This document shows positions 53,948-62,704 of a DNA stretch of 64,000 nt, one piece after another. Under the pieces are notes generated by a model, which saw only the letters and a program-made list of their open reading frames with translations, did no database searches and was not told the origin of the DNA. The stretch is from Polynucleobacter sp. AP-Capit-er-40B-B4 (GTDB taxonomy: Bacteria > Pseudomonadota > Gammaproteobacteria > Burkholderiales > Burkholderiaceae), in the NCBI RefSeq assembly GCF_018882245.1, contig NZ_JACVOV010000002.1:372001-436000 (forward strand), given 5' to 3'. Position 1 is the first letter of the stretch; each line of letters opens with the position of its first letter. The position numbers were made by a program, and so were the translations under genes.

Positions 53948-53979
53948 AAAAAGGCCACTGCCGAGGGGCAATGGCCTTT
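53948..53979 (-). terminator. Rho-independent terminator of tRNA-Met
   Basis: AAAGGCCA (53950-53957) and TGGCCTTT (53972-53979) form an 8-bp stem across a 14-nt loop, and on the minus strand it runs into TTTTTC. It ends the tRNA transcript and lies just before the DUF2878 start. Confidence 0.85.
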
Positions 53980-53984
53980 AGATT

Positions 53985-54061
53985 TGGTGGCGAATCAGGG
54001 ATTTGAACCCCGGACCTGCGGATTATGATTCCGTCGCTCTAACCAGCTGAGCTAATTCGCC
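53985..54061 (-). tRNA. tRNA-Met (anticodon CAT)
   Basis: A 77-nt cloverleaf with perfect 7-bp acceptor stem (GGCGAAT/ATTCGCC), encoded CCA end, D arm GCTC/GAGC, anticodon loop ATCATAA with CAT, and T loop TTCAAAT. The T stem contains one G-T pair. Position 27-43 of the anticodon stem is A-C, a mismatch. It is probably elongator Met; Ile(CAT, lysidine) cannot be excluded by anticodon alone. It lacks the C1-A72 mismatch of initiator tRNA. Confidence 0.93.
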
Positions 54062-54139
54062 GAACTCGCTATTGTAAATGATCAGCATCCATCTGTCTAA
54101 AGGAAACAGAGGGGGCACCCCTACACCCTAATATAACCA

Positions 54140-54550
54140 CTATTTAATCTGAAATGTGCTTACAGCCTCTTCTCGGCCATAAAGGACATTAAATTCAATT
54201 TTCTTAGCCAAAAAGAGCTTCTTTAGCACTTCGTCCTTATTGTCAAAAACAATTGCTGTTTGTTCCGGATAGTGGGAAAAAGGGTCGCTATTAACGTCCA
54301 CCACAATCCCATCAATCTTGATCTGTTTAATAGAGCGCTTATAGAGTTTGTCTGGACGTATAAATATGAGTCGCTTTACATACTTGTCCAATACGAGCTT
54401 TTGCCCTTGCTCATTAATCTTATAGTAGTAGACCAACTCTTCTTTGCCATTGGCAGTCATGTCACGCTCTTCATCCCATTTGGCCAAAGCTGTTTGACTA
54501 ATGAATAGACTCAAAAATAGAGTGGCAACTACTTTATAAAAGTGCATCAT
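54140..54550 (-). CDS. Small secreted protein of unknown function
   Basis: The 136-residue precursor has a signal peptide with cleavage at ALA-K (residues 21-24). The mature part, about 113 residues, is rich in Lys, Glu, Tyr and Val and contains no Cys. Two strands-rich blocks (LVYYYKINEQGQKLVLDKYVKRLIF and AIVFDNKDEVLKKLFLAKKIEFNVLYG) suggest a small beta-rich periplasmic domain. I recognise no family. It is divergent from the MOSC gene with 46 bp between the starts. Confidence 0.7.
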   Translation of the reverse strand: MMHFYKVVATLFLSLFISQTALAKWDEERDMTANGKEELVYYYKINEQGQKLVLDKYVKRLIFIRPDKLYKRSIKQIKIDGIVVDVNSDPFSHYPEQTAIVFDNKDEVLKKLFLAKKIEFNVLYGREEAVSTFQIK

Positions 54551-54596
54551 TTACTTTCTTCAATCGATACTTTCATCTTATCAGTCATTTTCATTT

Positions 54597-55208
54597 ATGC
54601 GCCTCTTATCTATCTCCGTAGGAAAAGTTGCCCCATTGTTTGGCAACCATCACCCTGACTACAAATCTGTTGCCTCAGCAATACGCAAGAAAGTAGTGAG
54701 TGATTTAGAAAATCCTGCCTCTGTTGAAATTAATAAGCTTGGCATTAAGGGTGATGAGCAGGCAGACTTATCGGTACACGGCGGCATTGAGAAAGCAATT
54801 TATGTTTATCCTGCAGAACACTATGCGTTCTGGAATGAACTACTTACTCGCGAGACGAAACAGCCTGTGCATTTAGAGCATGGCGCTATCGGTGAAAACT
54901 TTACCATTAAAGGCTTGCTAGAAACCGAGGTTTTTGTTGGCGATCGACTGCAAATTGGAGATTTAGAATTTTCAGTTGTGAAGCTGCGTGAACCCTGCTT
55001 TAAATTTAACGCTGCGATGCGTTACAAAGGCGCTGCAAAAGCTATGCTGCAGTCTGGCTTTAGTGGCTGGTATTTACGGGTATTGAAAACTGGAACAATT
55101 TCTGCTGGAGCAGAAATTGTACTCATCCCAGGCCCAAGAGAAACTTCTATCGCCCAACAAAATCAAAAGCTTCTAAACAATCGCAATCAAAAAGATTTGT
55201 GGGAATAA
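54597..55208 (+). CDS. MOSC domain protein, YiiM-like
   Basis: MOSC domains bind molybdenum cofactor; YiiM uses it to reduce N-hydroxylated substrates such as 6-hydroxylaminopurine. The 203-residue protein has IKGDEQADLSVHGGIEKAIYVYPAEHYAFW, IGENFTIKGLLETEVFVGDRLQIGD and VVKLREPCFKF with the family Cys. Length is similar to E. coli YiiM (224). A terminator follows the stop. moaC at 46998-47474 contributes to the cofactor pathway but is not linked in operon. Confidence 0.9.
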   Translation: MRLLSISVGKVAPLFGNHHPDYKSVASAIRKKVVSDLENPASVEINKLGIKGDEQADLSVHGGIEKAIYVYPAEHYAFWNELLTRETKQPVHLEHGAIGENFTIKGLLETEVFVGDRLQIGDLEFSVVKLREPCFKFNAAMRYKGAAKAMLQSGFSGWYLRVLKTGTISAGAEIVLIPGPRETSIAQQNQKLLNNRNQKDLWE

Positions 55209-55238
55209 AAAAACCCGACCATTTCTGATCGGGTTTCT
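55207..55238. terminator. Terminator between the MOSC gene and the MFS gene
   Basis: AAACCCGA (55211-55218) and TCGGGTTT (55229-55236) form an 8-bp stem with A residues before and CTTATTT after. It lies between convergent genes and can act on both. Confidence 0.85.
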
Positions 55239-55261
55239 TATTTGTTACAGACTAAAGAAGC

Positions 55262-56932
55262 TTAGTCACGTGCGTAGATATCTACGTCTTTGGTTTCTTT
55301 AACAAACAGTGTACCGATTACCAATGTCATCGCAGCGATGATGATTGGGTACCAGAGACCGTAGTAAATGTTACCGTTTTGCGCAACCAAGGCAAAGGAG
55401 ATCGTTGGCAACAAGCCGCCGAACCAACCGTTACCAATATGGTATGGCAATGACATAGAAGTGTAACGAATGCGAGTTGGGAACATCTCAACCAGCATCG
55501 CAGCGATTGGACCATAAACCATGGTTACCAAGATCACCAAATAAACCAACAAGAGCAATACAGCAACGTAGTTAATTTGTGCTGGATCAGCTTTAGCTGG
55601 ATAGCCAGCAGCATTCAACGCATCACGAATTTGCTTCTTGAACTCAGCATCTTTAGCCTTCAAATCTGCTGGAGCCATCCCTTTTGCTGAGTAACCAGTG
55701 ATTTCTGTATCACCGATCTTCACAACAGCTGTACCGCCGGCTGGGCCAGGGATTGTGCTGTAGCTTGCAGAGTTAGACGCCATCACTTGTTTTGCGATAT
55801 CGCAAGAACTTGTGAACTTCGCAGTACCTGTTGGGTTGAACTGGAATGTACATTCGTTCACGTCAGCAGTAATAGTTGCTGGTGAAGTTGCCATTGCCTT
55901 TTCTAACGCTGGGTTAGCAAAGTGAGTCAAAGCATTAAATACGGAAACTGGTGTATTTGGGATGTAAGTAATGATTGCCAAGAGCAAGCCGCCCATGATG
56001 ATCACTTTACGGCCGATCTTGTCAGACCATGCACCAAATACTACGAAGAACGGTGTGCCAATTACCAATGAAGCAGCAATCAACAAGTTCGCAGTCTTAG
56101 CATCTACTTTCAACACTTGTGTGAGGTAGAACAAAGCGTAGAACTGACCTGTGTACCAAACCACCGCTTGACCTGCAACCAGACCAAACAATGCCAAGAT
56201 AACAATCTTCAAGTTCTTCCACTGACCGAATGACTCGGACAAAGGAGCTTTTGACAATTTACCCTCTTCTTTCATCTTCTTGAAAGCTGGAGACTCATTC
56301 ATGGACAAACGAATCCATACAGAGATCGCCAACAATGCGATAGAAGCGATGAAAGGAATACGCCAGCCCCAAACATCAAAGTCTGGACCAGTGAATTCAC
56401 GTGTGAACAAAATCACGAGCAAGGAGAGGAACAAACCTAAAGTAGCAGTTGTTTGAATCCAAGCTGTGTATGCACCACGACGACCGTGAGGAGCATGTTC
56501 TGCAACATAAGTAGCAGCACCACCGTACTCACCGCCCAAAGCCAAACCTTGAAGCATACGCAATGCGATCAAGATAACTGGAGCAGCAACACCGATAGTT
56601 GCGTAGTTAGGCAGAATACCTACGATGAAGGTTGCGCCACCCATTAACAGGATGGTGACCAAGAACGTATATTTACGTCCGATCAAATCGCCTAAGCGAC
56701 CAAACACCAACGCGCCAAATGGACGCACGATGAAACCAGCAGCAAACGCTAACAAAGCGAAAATGAAGGCTGAGCCTGCATCTAAGCCTGAGAAAAACTG
56801 CTTGGCAATAACGGCAGCCAAAGAACCGTAAAGATAAAAGTCGTACCACTCAAAAACCGTACCTAAAGAGGAAGCAAAAATAACTTTGCGTTCTTCAGCG
56901 GTCATTGGGGCTGCTTTAGTTGATGTTGACAT
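55262..56932 (-). CDS. MFS transporter, metabolite:H+ symporter (MHS) type with long periplasmic loop
   Basis: The 556-residue inner-membrane protein begins with the ASSLGTVFEWYDFYLYGSLAA motif of the MHS family (ShiA, ProP, KgtP relatives) and has FGRLGDLIGRKYTF and RMLQGLALGGEYGGAATYVAEHAP. The second half has the DKIGRK loop, TM9, and then a long loop (about residues 325-452) before the last three spans. The loop, predicted periplasmic, has C361 and C377 and is rich in Ala, Thr and Pro. MHS members are usually 420-500 residues, so this is an insertion form known in betaproteobacteria. Substrate unknown; an organic acid is likely. Confidence 0.9.
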   Translation of the reverse strand: MSTSTKAAPMTAEERKVIFASSLGTVFEWYDFYLYGSLAAVIAKQFFSGLDAGSAFIFALLAFAAGFIVRPFGALVFGRLGDLIGRKYTFLVTILLMGGATFIVGILPNYATIGVAAPVILIALRMLQGLALGGEYGGAATYVAEHAPHGRRGAYTAWIQTTATLGLFLSLLVILFTREFTGPDFDVWGWRIPFIASIALLAISVWIRLSMNESPAFKKMKEEGKLSKAPLSESFGQWKNLKIVILALFGLVAGQAVVWYTGQFYALFYLTQVLKVDAKTANLLIAASLVIGTPFFVVFGAWSDKIGRKVIIMGGLLLAIITYIPNTPVSVFNALTHFANPALEKAMATSPATITADVNECTFQFNPTGTAKFTSSCDIAKQVMASNSASYSTIPGPAGGTAVVKIGDTEITGYSAKGMAPADLKAKDAEFKKQIRDALNAAGYPAKADPAQINYVAVLLLLVYLVILVTMVYGPIAAMLVEMFPTRIRYTSMSLPYHIGNGWFGGLLPTISFALVAQNGNIYYGLWYPIIIAAMTLVIGTLFVKETKDVDIYARD

Positions 56933-57268
56933 CAGTAGCTCCTAACTATTTTTATTAAATAAAAAACAACGGGTCGATTATGCTTTGAAAAAAACCAAAG
57001 AAATCCACTAGTTAGGGTAATTCCCCATCAAATTAACTCGGGGTTTTCCCGAGAAATGTGGATTTGATGCAACGCATTTAAGCCATGATGAGGCAAGGGT
57101 TAAGCACTAATTTAAAGCGGCACGCCCAGGTGAGGTGCATTTCTGTAAATCAGAGTGCAACCCATCAAAAACACACTTGTTGTACTTCGTTTTAATTGAT
57201 CTAGAAGTAAGTAAAAAGGCATAGCAAAAAAATGCCGCCAAATAATCAATAAACAAGGAGCAAGGCAA
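56933..57268. other. 336-bp intergenic region between the MFS and TRAP genes
   Basis: This holds both divergent promoters. It contains a hairpin CTCGGG (57037-57042) with CCCGAG (57048-57053) across a 5-nt loop, and several A/T-rich runs. No ORF or RNA gene is recognised. A strong GGAG ribosome binding site precedes the TRAP start. Confidence 0.6.
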
Positions 57269-58354
57269 ATGAAAAGACGTGACTTTTTAGGTAAGGCTGC
57301 AGTTGGCGCAGCCGCAGGCGTATTGGCTGCACCAGCAATTGCACAATCCATGCCAGAAGTGAAGTGGCGCTGTGCATCCAGTTTCCCCAAAAGCTTAGAC
57401 ACTATTTATGGTGGTGGTGAATTTATTGCCAAACGGGTGGCAGCGCTAACCGATGGCAAGTTTCAGATTCGCATCTTCGGTGCTGGCGAAATCGTTCCGG
57501 CATTCGGCACAGTTGATGCAGTGCAGCAAGGCACAGTGGAATGCACACATACTGCCGGCTACTATTTTGTTGGCAAAAATAAAACTTTTGCTTTTGATAC
57601 TACCGTCCCATTTGGCATGAACCAGCGCCAACAAAATGCTTGGATGTACTGGGGTGGTGGCTTGAAACTGCAACGCGAGTTCTTGCGCGACTACAACATC
57701 ATTTCTTTCCCAGCAGGTAACACCGGAACCCAGATGGGCGGCTGGTTTAAAAAGCCTGTAAAAACCGTTGCGGATCTTAAAGGTCTCAAAATGCGTATCG
57801 CCGGACTTGGCGGTGAAGTGATGTCTCGCCTCGGCGCAATTCCACAACAAATCGCTGGTGGTGATATTTACCCAGCCCTTGAAAAAGGTGTGATTGATGC
57901 TGCTGAGTGGGTCGGTCCATACGACGATGAAAAATTAGGCTTTTACAAAATTGCCCCCTACTACTACTACCCAGGATGGTGGGAGGCTTGCTCGATGTAT
58001 TCCATGTACGTCAACATCAAGGAATGGGAAAAGTTACCAAAGCAATATCAAGAAGCATTGGCCTCAGCATGCGCCGAATGCAACATCGACATGATGGCTG
58101 AATACGACTACAAAAACCCAATCGCCTTACAAAGCTTAATTAAGAATGGTGTCAAGTTGCAGTCTTACTCCACAGAAATTATGAAAGCCGCATCAAATGC
58201 AGCCTTTGAAATGTATGAGGAAGAGGCTGCCAAGAATCCATCGTTCAAGAAGATTTACGAGCCTTGGAAGAAATTCCGCAACGATCAAATGCTGTGGAAC
58301 AAGGTTGCCGAACAAACCCTCATGAGCTTCATGCTAACTAATCCTGTCAAATAA
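57269..58354 (+). CDS. TRAP transporter substrate-binding protein, TakP-like
   Basis: This is the periplasmic ligand-binding protein of a tripartite (TRAP) transporter. The 361-residue precursor has a twin-arginine-like signal (MKRRDFLGKAAVG...APAIAQ). The mature part keeps the family blocks WRCASSFPKSLDTIYGG, PGGNTG-like FPAGNTGTQMGGWFKKP, PQQIAGGDIYPALEKGVIDAAEWVGPYDDEKLGF and YYYYPGWWE, closely matching what I recall of TakP from Rhodobacter, a 2-oxo acid (pyruvate, 2-oxobutyrate) binding protein. The specificity is inferred from this similarity. It is the first gene of DctP-DctQ-DctM followed by a GGT-like gene. Confidence 0.92.
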   Translation: MKRRDFLGKAAVGAAAGVLAAPAIAQSMPEVKWRCASSFPKSLDTIYGGGEFIAKRVAALTDGKFQIRIFGAGEIVPAFGTVDAVQQGTVECTHTAGYYFVGKNKTFAFDTTVPFGMNQRQQNAWMYWGGGLKLQREFLRDYNIISFPAGNTGTQMGGWFKKPVKTVADLKGLKMRIAGLGGEVMSRLGAIPQQIAGGDIYPALEKGVIDAAEWVGPYDDEKLGFYKIAPYYYYPGWWEACSMYSMYVNIKEWEKLPKQYQEALASACAECNIDMMAEYDYKNPIALQSLIKNGVKLQSYSTEIMKAASNAAFEMYEEEAAKNPSFKKIYEPWKKFRNDQMLWNKVAEQTLMSFMLTNPVK

Positions 58355-58374
58355 ACTTTAAGCGAGTAACTGAA

Positions 58375-58917
58375 ATGCCAAAACAATTTTTAGTTTTTGC
58401 AAATTTCGTTGATCGCCTAAATGACCGTTTTGGAGTTTTAGCAAGCTGGATGGTTCTTATCGCCGTACTGGTTAGCACTGCAAATGCGCTAATCCGGTAC
58501 GGCTTTAACATCAGCTCAAACGGTTGGTTAGAAGCGCAATGGTATTTGTTTGCTGGCATGGTGATGTTTGGTGCAGCCACCACATTTCGCCTGAATGAGC
58601 ACGTGCGTGTTGATGTGCTCTATGCCTTATATCCCAATAAAGTACGCCTCTGGTTGGACTTTTGGGGGGGAATTATTTTCTTCCTACCAATGACCATCAT
58701 TATTGGCTACTACTCTTGGGAATTTTTTATTACCTCGGTAATTCAAAACGAAACCTCGAGCAATCCAGGCGGTCTTATTCGTTGGCCCGTGCGCGGCATC
58801 ATTACTTTGGGATTTTTCTTATTAACACTCCAAGGTATTTCAGAAATCATCAAGCGCTACGCAGCCATTATTGGCATGATTCAAATCGATCCTAAATACG
58901 AAAGACCTCTCCAATGA
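58375..58917 (+). CDS. TRAP transporter small permease (DctQ)
   Basis: DctQ is the small membrane subunit of TRAP transporters, with four spans. The 180-residue protein has spans at about 23-42, 55-77 (YLFAGMVMFGAATTFRLNEHVRVDV, the family motif with the conserved Arg/Glu/His), 93-115 and 138-160. It lies 20 bp after the binding-protein gene and overlaps the DctM start by 4 nt (ATGA). The three subunits are thus encoded in the standard order. Confidence 0.93.
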   Translation: MPKQFLVFANFVDRLNDRFGVLASWMVLIAVLVSTANALIRYGFNISSNGWLEAQWYLFAGMVMFGAATTFRLNEHVRVDVLYALYPNKVRLWLDFWGGIIFFLPMTIIIGYYSWEFFITSVIQNETSSNPGGLIRWPVRGIITLGFFLLTLQGISEIIKRYAAIIGMIQIDPKYERPLQ

Positions 58918-60359
58918 TTAGCCAAGATTTAATGGCCCCCATCATGTTTGGGGGTCTCATTGTATTTTTATTAATTGGATATCCTGCAGCGTTTTCTCTT
59001 GGCGCCGTTGGCTTATTCTTCTCTTTCATCGGTATTGAGATGGGCATGTTTCAGCCCACCTTCTTGCAAGCATTACCTGACCGGGTATTCGGCATTTTGT
59101 CGAACGATCTTCTACTCTCTATCCCATTCTTTACCTTCATGGGTGCCATTCTGGAGAAATGCGGATTAGCAGAAGATATGCTCGAAGGATTAGGTCAGTT
59201 ATTTGGCCCGATCCGTGGTGGCTTAGCCTATGCCGTCATCATTGTTGGCGCGATTCTTGGTGCTATTACTGGAACTGTGGCGGCCTCTGTTATTGCGATG
59301 GGATTAATTTCTCTTCCAGTGATGCTTCGCTACGGATACAACCCGCGTGTTGCTACTGGTGTGATAGCGGCATCAGGCACGATTACCCAACTCATTCCGC
59401 CATCACTCGTTTTAATTGTGTTGGCTGACCAGTTAGGCAAATCTGTTGGCGATATGTATGCTGGAGCTATTGGACCATCCATTATCCAAGTAGTCCTGTT
59501 CTGCTTATTCATCTTCTTCCTGTCAATTTTTAGACCGCAGGATGTACCGGCACTACCGCCAGAAGCGCGCCCAAAAATTGACTGGAAACTACTCCGAAAG
59601 ATTTTGTGGGGAATCATCCCTTCCATCGCACTCATTTTCTTAGTGCTTGGAACTATCTTGATGGGTCTTGCTACACCTACCGAAGGTGGCGCGATGGGCT
59701 CAGTTGGTGCTTTAATTCTCGCTGCTATGAACAAGCGTCTACAAAAGCCCTTGGTCTGGGAAGCAATGACTTCCACTATGCGCATCAATGCCATGGTGAT
59801 CTTCATTCTGATTGGCTCCACTGTCTTTGGCTTGGCATTCCGTGGTGTGGATGGAGACCTTTGGATTGAGCATCTCTTGTCAGGTCTACCAGGCGGTCAG
59901 GTTGGCTTCTTAATTGTGGTGAACTTGTTTGTCTTCTTCTTAGCCTTCTTTTTGGATTATTTTGAAATTGCTTTCATCATCATTCCATTGTTGGCTCCGG
60001 TTGCAGAAAAGCTCGGCATTGACTTAATTTGGTTTGGCGTTCTTCTTGGAGCCAATATGCAGACCTCTTTCATGCATCCGCCATTTGGATTTGCATTATT
60101 CTATTTACGAGGTGTGGCACCGAAATCACTAAAGAGCTCCGATATTTATTATGGAGCCCTGCCGTGGGTTGGCCTGCAACTGATTCTGGTAGCGATCATT
60201 ATTTTTATCCCAGAAACAGTGACCTACTTTGTAGATAAGCCAGCTGTTGCAATTGATGCCAATGGACCATCTATTGATCCACTGGCCGGAGTCGAACAAA
60301 ATGAAATTACCGTAGACTCCAGTGCAGATATCGAGCGGCAATTGCGAGAAAATAAATAG
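58914..60359 (+). CDS. TRAP transporter large permease (DctM)
   Basis: DctM is the sodium- or proton-coupled channel subunit of TRAP transporters. The 481-residue protein has about 12 hydrophobic segments. Signature runs are GAILGAITGTVAASVIAMGLISLPVMLRYGY, LIPPSLVLIVLAD and GLATPTEGGAMGSVGALI, with the PPFGFALFYLRGVAP motif near the end. It has a longer acidic C-terminal tail than many members. It is the last membrane gene of the operon, 40 bp before the GGT-like gene. Confidence 0.94.
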   Translation: MISQDLMAPIMFGGLIVFLLIGYPAAFSLGAVGLFFSFIGIEMGMFQPTFLQALPDRVFGILSNDLLLSIPFFTFMGAILEKCGLAEDMLEGLGQLFGPIRGGLAYAVIIVGAILGAITGTVAASVIAMGLISLPVMLRYGYNPRVATGVIAASGTITQLIPPSLVLIVLADQLGKSVGDMYAGAIGPSIIQVVLFCLFIFFLSIFRPQDVPALPPEARPKIDWKLLRKILWGIIPSIALIFLVLGTILMGLATPTEGGAMGSVGALILAAMNKRLQKPLVWEAMTSTMRINAMVIFILIGSTVFGLAFRGVDGDLWIEHLLSGLPGGQVGFLIVVNLFVFFLAFFLDYFEIAFIIIPLLAPVAEKLGIDLIWFGVLLGANMQTSFMHPPFGFALFYLRGVAPKSLKSSDIYYGALPWVGLQLILVAIIIFIPETVTYFVDKPAVAIDANGPSIDPLAGVEQNEITVDSSADIERQLRENK

Positions 60360-60399
60360 CTATAACAAATAGCAAAATAAAAAATAGAGGGGATTTACG

Positions 60400-61998
60400 A
60401 TGCAAGCAAAGTGGGGTATTCGGGGGATGGCGGTAGCACCGCACTCTCTCGCTTCTGAATCAGCTTTAGCAGTTCTTCGTGAGGGCGGCAATGCATTAGA
60501 AGCAATGGTGGCGGCTGCCGCTACCATTGCCGTTGTCTACCCCCATATGAACTCCATTGGTGGCGACTCTTTTTGGGTCATTCACTCACCCGGCAAGGCC
60601 ATGGGCGGTATCGATGCTTGTGGCGCTGCTGCTGGCCTAGCTACCAAGCAATGGTATGCGGAGCGCGGTATTACTAAAGCAATTCCTTTTAGAGGATCGA
60701 TTGCTGCAAATACGGTTGCCGGAACGATCTCAGGCTGGGGCGCTGCTCACAAACTTTCAAAGCAAGGTTTAGGTGGCAAGATTCCCTTATCCCGCCTATT
60801 GGCTGATGCAATTCATTACGCAGAAGCAGGTGTGCCTGTTACTTATAGTCAGTCTAGTTTGACAGAAAAGAAACGGAAAGAGTTAAGCCCGATTCCAGGA
60901 TTTTCCGAAACATTTTTGGTTAATGGCAAAGCACCTTCGGTTGGCAGCATCTTTAAGCAAGAGCGTCTTGCGAAAACTTTGCGACAAATTGCAGAAAAAG
61001 GAACGGATGATTATTACCGCGGCGATCTTGCTCAATTACTTGCAAAAGAATTAACTGATATTGGCAGTCCTTTGCGTTTAGATGATTTGCAACGTCATCA
61101 CGCAAAACTCATTGATCCTCTTGAGCTAAAACATAGTCTGGGCAAGGTATACAACATGATTCCGCCTACCCAAGGCGTTGTCTCCTTAATGATTATTGGC
61201 ATCTTGGATCAGCTGAACTTAAAACGTTTCAAAGTTGATAGCCCAGAGTATGTGCATCATTGCGTTGAAGCTACCAAGCAGGCATTTAAGATTCGTGATC
61301 AATTTGTCACGGACCCTGCGTATATGACTAAGAATGCGCAGTCTTTCCTGGCGCCTGCATTCCTGAAAAAACTTGCTAAGAATATCGACCCCAATAAAGC
61401 TTTACCTTGGGGCCAAGGCAAAGGACCAGCAGATACGATTTGGATGGGCGTCATTGATGGCGATGGCAATTGCGTTTCGTTCATACAAAGTATTTATCAC
61501 GAGTTTGGCGCTGGAATTGTGCTGCCAAAATCTGGTGTGAATTGGCAAAACCGTGGTTGCAGTTTTTCACTTGATCCAAATACACTCAATCATCTTGAGC
61601 CCTATCGCAAACCATTCCACACGTTGAATCCGGCGATGGCTTTATTCAAGGATGGTCGTTCTATGGTTTATGGAACTATGGGTGGTGATGGTCAACCGCA
61701 AACGCAATGCGCAGTCTTTACTCGCACTGCCACTTACGGCTTAGACCCACAAGATGCTATTAGCCGTCCACGCTGGTTGCTCGGTCGCACTTGGGGTCAA
61801 ACGAGCGATAGCTTAAAACTTGAGTCTCGCTTTAGTCCTTGGGTTGCAAAAGAACTGCATGCCTTAGGTCACGAGATTGAAATGCTCGATGCATTTGATG
61901 AAACGGTAGGGCATGCGGGTTGCATTATTCGCGACCCATCGGGTACTTTGCGCGGAGGATGGGATCCTCGCAGCGATGGTGCGGTTAGCGCGTTTTAG
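60400..61998 (+). CDS. Gamma-glutamyltransferase-fold enzyme without signal peptide
   Basis: The 532-residue protein has the Ntn-hydrolase fold of gamma-glutamyltransferases: MAVAPHSLASESALAVLREGGNALEAMVAAAATIAVVYPHMNSIGGDSFWV at the start and Thr346 in ADTIWMGVIDGDGNCVSFIQS as the probable autoprocessing nucleophile, with a later Gly-Gly pair in YGTMGGDGQ. It lacks a signal peptide, so a cytosolic site is likely, unlike classical GGT. Several such enzymes in related bacteria are oxamate amidohydrolase-like (HpxW) or cephalosporin-acylase-like; the specific activity is not decided. A GAGGGG ribosome binding site precedes the start. It follows a TakP-type TRAP operon. Confidence 0.87.
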   Translation: MQAKWGIRGMAVAPHSLASESALAVLREGGNALEAMVAAAATIAVVYPHMNSIGGDSFWVIHSPGKAMGGIDACGAAAGLATKQWYAERGITKAIPFRGSIAANTVAGTISGWGAAHKLSKQGLGGKIPLSRLLADAIHYAEAGVPVTYSQSSLTEKKRKELSPIPGFSETFLVNGKAPSVGSIFKQERLAKTLRQIAEKGTDDYYRGDLAQLLAKELTDIGSPLRLDDLQRHHAKLIDPLELKHSLGKVYNMIPPTQGVVSLMIIGILDQLNLKRFKVDSPEYVHHCVEATKQAFKIRDQFVTDPAYMTKNAQSFLAPAFLKKLAKNIDPNKALPWGQGKGPADTIWMGVIDGDGNCVSFIQSIYHEFGAGIVLPKSGVNWQNRGCSFSLDPNTLNHLEPYRKPFHTLNPAMALFKDGRSMVYGTMGGDGQPQTQCAVFTRTATYGLDPQDAISRPRWLLGRTWGQTSDSLKLESRFSPWVAKELHALGHEIEMLDAFDETVGHAGCIIRDPSGTLRGGWDPRSDGAVSAF

Positions 61999-62614
61999 TA
62001 ATAAACATTTTAGGCACGCGCAGATCCCAATAAATAGCGGCTGCGCGTAGCCCAAAAATACCGAGCATACAAATCACAGAACCTTCAACTACATACTGTG
62101 GCAAGAAGTTCAGCACCAAAACATAAGCAACGCAACCCAAGGTCACCGGTATCGCATAGAGTTCATGCGACATGATTAACGTTTTTCTGCCGGCAAGCAC
62201 ATCACGCAACAGGCCACCACCGATCGCAGTAATTAACCCCAAGATGACTGGTGCAACAGGTAAGCCAAAATCCATATTCCATGCTTTATCCGCACCCTGA
62301 ATTGCAAATAGTGCAGCACCAAAACCATCGATGTACAACATCCAGCGATAAATTTGCGGTTGGGTAAAAAAAGATTCTGCGAAAAATGTCAGCACGCTTG
62401 CACCTAAGGCAAGCCATACATATATTTGATTGGCTGACCAAAAAGTGGGAACTTCTAAAATAATGTCGCGAATAGTCCCCCCACCAATTGCGGTAATCAA
62501 TCCGAGAACCAAAACACCAAACAGATCCACACCACGATCTGCAATGGCCAAAACCCCCGTGACGGCAAAGGCCATGGTTGCAATGATGCCGATCCAGAAA
62601 CTAATCTCTTCCAT
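61985..62614 (-). CDS. UPF0126/TRIC family membrane protein
   Basis: The 209-residue protein has about seven hydrophobic segments and two internal repeats with the Gly-rich signatures ITAIGGGTIRDIIL and ITAIGGGLLRDVLAG, diagnostic of the UPF0126 (YicG/YadS) family. Structures of relatives show trimeric cation channels of the TRIC type. Its role in this organism is not known. Its 3' end overlaps the GGT-like gene by 14 nt, tail to tail. It is divergent from maiA with 90 bp between starts. Confidence 0.93.
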   Translation of the reverse strand: MEEISFWIGIIATMAFAVTGVLAIADRGVDLFGVLVLGLITAIGGGTIRDIILEVPTFWSANQIYVWLALGASVLTFFAESFFTQPQIYRWMLYIDGFGAALFAIQGADKAWNMDFGLPVAPVILGLITAIGGGLLRDVLAGRKTLIMSHELYAIPVTLGCVAYVLVLNFLPQYVVEGSVICMLGIFGLRAAAIYWDLRVPKMFITKTR

Positions 62615-62704
62615 AGCAATGAGTCTAAAGCACTTTGCTTGAGCCCTAACTTAAATGACCATTCTGAATATACTGTTAGCTATGAGCTCAGATAAGGTAT
62701 TGAT

